Shown here: one piece after another, positions 59,610 through 64,000 of the stretch | Numbering within the stretch: position 1 is the first letter of the stretch | Layout of the letters: the number at the start of each line of letters is the position of its first letter | Origin: DASQEH01 sp038239485 | GTDB taxonomy: Bacteria; Actinomycetota; Actinomycetes; Propionibacteriales; Nocardioidaceae | Length of the DNA: 64,000 bases | Direction of reading: 5' to 3' | NCBI GenBank assembly: GCA_038239485.1 | Contig: JBBSET010000001.1 | Location: 48,302 to 112,301 of the forward strand | Program-made: the position numbers and the translations under genes | Notes under the pieces: generated by a model | Databases searched by the model: none | The model's input: the letters and a program-made list of their open reading frames with translations, nothing else | What the model was told of the DNA's origin: nothing

Positions 59610-62126
59610 ATGGCAACCGTCCCCAGCAGTGCACGCGTCGTCGTCATCGGCGCCGGAATCGTGGGCAACAGCCTGGTCTACCACTTGGCCCGTCTCGGCT
59701 GGACCGACATCGTGCAGATCGACCAGGGCCCCCTCCCCAACCCCGGCGGGTCTACCGGGCACGCGTCGAACTTCATCTTCCCCGTCGACCACTCTCGCGA
59801 GATCACCGATCTCACGCTCGACAGCATGCGTCAGTACAAGGAGATGGGGGTCTTCACCGAGTCGGGCGGCTTCGAGGTGGCCCGGACCGAGGAGCGGATG
59901 GAGGAGCTGCGACGCAGGATGTCCTCGGCGCGGATCTGGGGCATCGAGTCCGAGCTGGTCTCGCCCGAGCAGGTCGCCGAGAAGGTGCCCTTCCTTGACA
60001 AGTCCCAGATCGTCGGGGCCTTCTGGACGCCGTCCGTCGGTGTGGTCGACTCGCTGCGGGCCGGCACGATCATGCGTGAGCGTGCGCTCGACCTGGGCGT
60101 GCTCACGTTGGTGCCCACCGTCGAGGTGACCGGTATCGACGTGGCCGACGGGGTGGTTCGCCGGGTGCGGACCTCAGACGGCGACATCGACGCCGAGGTG
60201 GTCGTCATCGCCTGCGGCGTCTGGAGCCCCAAAGTCGCTGCGATGGCCGGTACGCACATCCCGCTGACGCCCGCCGTGCACCAGATGATCTCGGTGGGAC
60301 CCGTCCCGGTCCTGGCGGCGAAGGAGGGCGAGATCGCCTTCCCGATCGTCCGCGACATGGACACCTTCTGCTACGAGCGCCAGCACGGCGCCGACATGGA
60401 GGTGGGGTCGTACGCGCACCGGCCGATCCTCCACGACCCCGAGGACATCCCCACGATCGAGCAGGCCAAGCTCTCCCCGACGGAGATGCCGTTCACCGCT
60501 GAGGACTTCGACGAGCAGCTCGAGGGAGCGCTCGAGCTGATGCCGGACATCCTCGGCGACGAGAAGGCCGAGATCCGCTACGCCATCAACGGTCTGCTGT
60601 CGCTCACCCCCGACGGAGCACCCGTCCTCGGCGAGACTCCCGAGGTCAAGAACCTGTGGACGGCCGCGGCCGTATGGATCAAGGAGGGGCCAGGCGTAGG
60701 GCGCGCGGTGGCCGAGTGGATGACGGACGGGCTGCCCGAGATCGACCTGTCCCACTCCGACGTCGCCAGGTTCTACCCGCACCAGGCCACCCGGTCGCAC
60801 ATCAGGGCCCGTACCAGCGAGGCGTTCAACAAGACGTACGGCATCGTGCATCCGGGCGAGCAGTACGAAAGCGACCGGGACCAGCGGCTGCCCCCGATGC
60901 ACGGCTCCGAAAAGCAGCTGGGGGCCGTCTTCTTCGAGGCGGCCGGCTGGGAGCGTCCGTTCTGGTACGCGTCCAACTCCGGTCTGCTCGAGGAGTACGG
61001 CGACCGGGTGCTTACGCGCGAACACGAGTGGGATGCCCGGTGGTGGTCCCCCATCATCAACGCGGAGCATCTTGCGATGCGCGAGCGCGCCGGCATCGTC
61101 GACCTGTCCGCGTTCGCGATCTTCGACGTCGTCGGCGCCGGCGCCCTCGACGCTGTGCAGTCGATCGTCGTGGCACAGTCCGACGTCGCCGTCGGCCGCG
61201 TGATCTACACCCCGGTCCTCGACGAGCGTGGTGGCTTCCGGTCCGACCTGACCGTGATGAGGCTCGCCCACGACAGGTTCCGTGTGGTCACCGGCGGAGC
61301 CCACGGCATGGTCGACCGGAAGTGGTTCGCCGACCGGATGCCCAAGGACGCCTCGGCGTCGGTGGTCGACCTGACGTCGTCCTACACCACCATAGGGCTG
61401 TGGGGGCCACGCGCCCGCGACGTCCTCAGCGAGCTGACCCGCGACGACATCAGCAACGACAGTTTCGGGTTCGGCACCTGCAAGCAGATCGAGGTCGACT
61501 CGGTGTCGGTGCTCGCGTCGCGGATCTCGTACGTCGGCGAGCTCGGCTGGGAGCTCCACGCCCCCATCGAGCAGGGCGCCCGGCTGTGGAACCTGCTCCA
61601 CGAGAGCGGCGCTCCCCATGGCGCCGTGCCGGTCGGCATCGGCGTCTACGCCACGACCGGACGCATCGAGAAGGGCTACCGGGCCTTCGGGTACGAGCTC
61701 GACTCGGAGCGCACCATCATCGAGGCGGGGATGGCGCGACCAAAAGTGAAGGCGGCCACCTTCGTCGGGAGGGACGCCTACATCGAGCAGCGCGAGCAGG
61801 ACCCGAAGTCGGTGCTCTGCACGCTGGCCGTGGACGACCACACCTCGCGCTCGGGAGTGAAGCGCTACATGCTTGGCGGCGAGCCGATCCTCACCGCCGG
61901 CGGCGGCGAGCTCGTCGACGGCAACGGCCACCGGCCGTACGTCACGACGGCCGGCTCGGCGCCGTCGCTCGGCAAGCACCTGCTGATGGCCTACCTCCCG
62001 CCTGAGCAGGCGGTTGTAGGCCAAGGATTGTCGGTCTCCTACATGGAGGAGCGCTACCCGGTGACGGTCGCGGCCGCCGATGCGACCCCGGTGTTCGACC
62101 CGGCCAACGAGCGGATCAGGGGGTAG
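59610..62126 (+). CDS. Dimethylglycine oxidase/sarcosine dehydrogenase-like FAD + GcvT fusion protein
   Basis: An 838-residue bifunctional demethylase. The FAD amine-oxidase domain (1-370) has the Rossmann motif VVVIGAGIVGNSLVYHLARLG and PGGSTGHASNF, whose His is at the place of the covalent FAD link in dimethylglycine oxidase. An FAO_M linker (about 370-430) leads to a GcvT-like folate domain (about 430-720) and a GCV_T C-terminal barrel (about 730-830). It probably strips N-methyl groups and gives 5,10-methylene-tetrahydrofolate. ATG 59610 follows ggaaagg; upstream codons are not family-like. The etfB-etfA genes follow at once, arguing for electron transfer to ETF rather than to oxygen. Confidence 0.88.
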   Translation: MATVPSSARVVVIGAGIVGNSLVYHLARLGWTDIVQIDQGPLPNPGGSTGHASNFIFPVDHSREITDLTLDSMRQYKEMGVFTESGGFEVARTEERMEELRRRMSSARIWGIESELVSPEQVAEKVPFLDKSQIVGAFWTPSVGVVDSLRAGTIMRERALDLGVLTLVPTVEVTGIDVADGVVRRVRTSDGDIDAEVVVIACGVWSPKVAAMAGTHIPLTPAVHQMISVGPVPVLAAKEGEIAFPIVRDMDTFCYERQHGADMEVGSYAHRPILHDPEDIPTIEQAKLSPTEMPFTAEDFDEQLEGALELMPDILGDEKAEIRYAINGLLSLTPDGAPVLGETPEVKNLWTAAAVWIKEGPGVGRAVAEWMTDGLPEIDLSHSDVARFYPHQATRSHIRARTSEAFNKTYGIVHPGEQYESDRDQRLPPMHGSEKQLGAVFFEAAGWERPFWYASNSGLLEEYGDRVLTREHEWDARWWSPIINAEHLAMRERAGIVDLSAFAIFDVVGAGALDAVQSIVVAQSDVAVGRVIYTPVLDERGGFRSDLTVMRLAHDRFRVVTGGAHGMVDRKWFADRMPKDASASVVDLTSSYTTIGLWGPRARDVLSELTRDDISNDSFGFGTCKQIEVDSVSVLASRISYVGELGWELHAPIEQGARLWNLLHESGAPHGAVPVGIGVYATTGRIEKGYRAFGYELDSERTIIEAGMARPKVKAATFVGRDAYIEQREQDPKSVLCTLAVDDHTSRSGVKRYMLGGEPILTAGGGELVDGNGHRPYVTTAGSAPSLGKHLLMAYLPPEQAVVGQGLSVSYMEERYPVTVAAADATPVFDPANERIRG

Positions 62127-62131
62127 ACGCG

Positions 62132-62905
62132 GTGACGAACGTGCTGGTCTGTATCAAGCGGGTACCCGAAACGTCGGGCGAGGTGATGCTGTCCGGTGAC
62201 GCGATGTCCATCGACGCCAGGCACGTGGGCTACACGCTGAGCGCGCACGAAGCCTGCGCTGTCGAGCTGGCCGTCCAGATCTCCAAGGAGTCCGGCGGCG
62301 AGGCCACGGTCTTGACCCTCGGCTCACCGGACGCGGTCGAGCAGCTTCGCGACGCTCTCGCCGTGGGCTGCAGCGGCGCGGTCCTCATCGAGGCCGACGC
62401 GAGCGCCTTCGGACCGGCAGATGTCGCAGCGGCGATCACCGAGGTGATCCGCGCACGTGGGGCCGGCGGGTCGAGTGTCGACCTCGTCCTGGTCGGCAAC
62501 GACGCCGCCGACACCGGCGACTTCCAGGTCGGGGTGCGGCTCGCGTACGCGCTCGGCCTGCCCGTTCTCACCGGCATCAACACCGTCGAGGTCCGAGACG
62601 GCCTCATCGTGGCCCGCGGTGCGGGCGCCGAGGGCACGGAGGTCTTCGAGGTCGGAGTCCCCGCGGTGGTGGCGGTGGCCGAAGGCGGGATCGAACCCCG
62701 ATACCCGTCCATCCCGGGCCGGATGAAGGCCAAGCGGACCACGATAGACACGGTGACCTCCACCGTCGAGCCGCGGGGACCAAGTCGGGTACGGCTCGAG
62801 CTGCCACCCGCGCAGCCGAGCGTCGTCGAGATGCTGGGCGAGGGCCCAGAGGCGGCCCAGGCCGTCGTCGACCTGCTGACCAGGATCGGAGTGGTGGCGA
62901 AATGA
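62132..62905 (+). CDS. etfB: Electron transfer flavoprotein beta subunit
   Basis: Carries AMP and, with EtfA, accepts electrons from flavin dehydrogenases and passes them to the quinone pool. The 257-residue protein opens with NVLVCIKRVPE, has the AMP-binding LTLGSPDAVEQLRDALAVG and the recognition-loop region (LIVARGAGAEGTEVFEVGVPAVVAVAEG...EPRYPSIPGRMKAK). GTG 62132 lies five bases after the upstream flavoprotein. The dedicated position right behind a demethylase-like enzyme suggests a specific partner, although acyl-CoA dehydrogenases such as the one at 12505 could also use it. Confidence 0.95.
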   Translation: MTNVLVCIKRVPETSGEVMLSGDAMSIDARHVGYTLSAHEACAVELAVQISKESGGEATVLTLGSPDAVEQLRDALAVGCSGAVLIEADASAFGPADVAAAITEVIRARGAGGSSVDLVLVGNDAADTGDFQVGVRLAYALGLPVLTGINTVEVRDGLIVARGAGAEGTEVFEVGVPAVVAVAEGGIEPRYPSIPGRMKAKRTTIDTVTSTVEPRGPSRVRLELPPAQPSVVEMLGEGPEAAQAVVDLLTRIGVVAK

Positions 62906-64000
62906 CAGCCCCTGTCATCGTCCATGTCGAGACGGACTCTCGCGGAGCCACCGAGACGTCGTTGGAGACGCTGACACTGGCGCGCGAGCTGGCGGCGCGC
63001 TTGGACGACGCGCCCCTGAACGCCGTCGTCGTCGGCCCTGTCGAGACCGGCCAGCTCGATCTCCTGGTGACCCAGCTGGGGGACCAGGGAGTCACGGTCC
63101 TTTATGCCGTGGCCCACGAGGAGCTCTCGGCGTACGGCGCGGCCGGCTGGGCGACCGGCGTCATCTCGGCGGTGGAAGACGCGTCGGCCTGTGTGGTCCT
63201 CGCTGCCGGCACTCCTCGCGGCAGCGAGATCATGGCTCACGTCGCGACGAGGCTCGACGCGACGATGGCCGCCAACATCGTCGAGGTCCGGGAGATCGCT
63301 CCACTGGTCGTCTCGCGCCAGGTGATGGGCGGGGCGGTCCTGGAGCTGATGCGGGTGGAGAGCACCCCGGCTGTCCTTACCGTGGCCGGACATGCCGTTG
63401 AGCCGACGCCAGCCGACCAGCCGACGCTCCCCGAGGTACGACACCTGCGCCCCGAGCTGAGCCAAGCCGACCTTGTCGGCCGCGTCGTCCGGGTCGAGGC
63501 CGGCGAGGCCGACGACACGTCGGCCCTCACCGGCGCTCGGGTTGTCGTCGGAGCGGGTCGTGGCGCCGGCGGCGCCGACGGGTTCGGCGACCTGCTCGAG
63601 CTGGCCGGATTGCTGCACGGCGCCCTCGGCGTCTCGCGGGTGGTGACCAGCCTCGGCTGGCGCCCGCACCACGAGCAGGTGGGTCAGACGGGCAGCAGGA
63701 TCGCCCCCGACGTCTACATCGCCTGCGGTATCAGCGGTGCGATCCAGCACTGGGCCGGCATGTCGAGCGCGAAGACGATCGTGGCCATCAACATCGACCC
63801 CGACGCCCCGATGGTGACGAAGGCGCACTACGCCGTCATCGGTGACCTGCACGAGATCGTGCCGGCGATCAATGAGGAGCTGCGCCGCCGCCCCCCCCGC
63901 GGCCCCCCCCGCGCGGCGGGCGGGGCCGGCCGCGGGGGCCCGGACCACCCCCCCGGTGGCCACCCTGCCGGTGGGGGGCGGCCCCCATGTGGCGGGCGCC
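62902..64000 (+). CDS. etfA: Electron transfer flavoprotein alpha subunit (3' end corrupted or outside window)
   Basis: Overlaps etfB by four bases (ATGA). The N-terminal domain is divergent; the FAD-binding C-terminal domain shows VVGAGRGAGG, SLGWRPHHEQVGQTGSRIAPDVYIACGISGAIQHWAGMSSAKTIVAINIDPDAPM, the family signature. The natural C-terminus (..VPAINEELRRR, about 329 residues, near 63891) is in the usual place, but no stop follows there: the remaining bases are a G/C-homopolymer stretch. Treat residues after about 329 as unreliable. Confidence 0.9.
   Translation, partial: MTAPVIVHVETDSRGATETSLETLTLARELAARLDDAPLNAVVVGPVETGQLDLLVTQLGDQGVTVLYAVAHEELSAYGAAGWATGVISAVEDASACVVLAAGTPRGSEIMAHVATRLDATMAANIVEVREIAPLVVSRQVMGGAVLELMRVESTPAVLTVAGHAVEPTPADQPTLPEVRHLRPELSQADLVGRVVRVEAGEADDTSALTGARVVVGAGRGAGGADGFGDLLELAGLLHGALGVSRVVTSLGWRPHHEQVGQTGSRIAPDVYIACGISGAIQHWAGMSSAKTIVAINIDPDAPMVTKAHYAVIGDLHEIVPAINEELRRRPPRGPPRAAGGAGRGGPDHPPGGHPAGGGRPPCGGR
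63892..64000. other. Anomalous G/C-homopolymer stretch at window end
   Basis: Runs of 6-8 C or G follow one another with almost no A or T, unlike any other part of the window. The only open frame gives Pro/Gly/Arg-rich nonsense appended to EtfA. Most likely a sequencing or assembly artefact at a contig end; a genuine GC-rich repeat cannot be excluded. Confidence 0.7.

Noticed and set aside
62687..62705. tRNA T-arm-like string (gggatcgaaccccgatacc)
   Set aside because: It falls inside etfB in a conserved coding segment (EGGIEPRYPSIPGRMKAK), and no cloverleaf can be drawn around it.
60174..63963. Long minus-strand open frames (over 570 codons) opposite the flavoprotein and ETF genes
   Set aside because: Products lack any known domain and have the Arg/Val/Asp/Gly-rich composition of antisense frames; the plus-strand genes explain the region.

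Overview
The window is high-GC (about 70%), densely coded actinobacterial chromosome. Codon use, many GTG starts, leaderless promoters, an acyl-CoA carboxylase epsilon subunit and a stand-alone biotin ligase all fit an actinomycete. The gene order (PH protein-birA | accD5-accE-maf...accA3...lpdA | GGCT-like, pnp-pmmB...add...deoA-cdd-M20 hydrolase) follows, from memory, the Mycobacterium tuberculosis Rv3278c-Rv3315c region. The other content suggests a non-mycolate relative, probably Propionibacteriales/Nocardioidaceae; that placement is an inference. No tRNA, rRNA, CRISPR array, insertion sequence or phage gene was seen, so this is core chromosome with small accessory insertions.

Layout. 1-7.6 kb: adenylate cyclase (cut by the window edge), PH protein, birA diverging from accD5-accE, a small unknown gene, an SDR, a DUF885 metallopeptidase and maf. 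7.7-12.4 kb: a tight four-gene operon for decaprenyl-phosphoryl-arabinose (GT-C arabinosyltransferase-like, ubiA, dprE1, dprE2). 12.5-16.2 kb: acyl-CoA dehydrogenase divergent from a MerR regulator with a perfect operator between them, an MFS exporter and a short repeat protein. 16.3-21.9 kb: accA3, pyruvate carboxylase and a VOC protein. 22-28.6 kb: an exported SpoIID/LGFP cell-wall protein with a candidate structured RNA upstream, then a PAS histidine kinase, response regulator and hybrid kinase operon. 28.6-34.8 kb: lpdA, GGCT-like protein, pnp, pmmB, PH protein and GNAT. 34.9-38.8 kb: a DeoR-controlled mannitol-type PTS with a zinc dehydrogenase. 38.9-44.6 kb: nucleoside salvage (add, deoA, cdd), FabG/MaoC and an M20 hydrolase. 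44.8-53.8 kb: an acyl-CoA mutase subunit, PLP lyase, YihY, 2'-5' RNA ligase, trpS, a CBS/DUF21 protein and an array of GNAT domains. 53.8-58.8 kb: hydrolase with a frameshifted TetR, galK, icd and mdh. 59-64 kb: a secreted protein, then a dimethylglycine-oxidase-like flavoprotein with etfB and etfA.

How it fits together. BirA would biotinylate AccA3 and Pyc. AccA3/AccD5/AccE would make (methyl)malonyl-CoA, and the acyl-CoA dehydrogenase, mutase subunit and ETF genes point to active acyl-CoA and branched-chain degradation. Pnp, Add, DeoA, Cdd and PmmB form a nucleoside/pentose-phosphate salvage set. Many genes start 6-8 nt after a TANNNT hexamer, consistent with leaderless mRNAs; two divergent pairs share a symmetrical -10 element.

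Data quality. deoA and the tetR-like gene each carry a single-base frameshift, and the last about 110 bases are an implausible G/C-homopolymer stretch that removes the expected etfA stop. This suggests a draft contig end and leaves open whether the two frameshifts are real.
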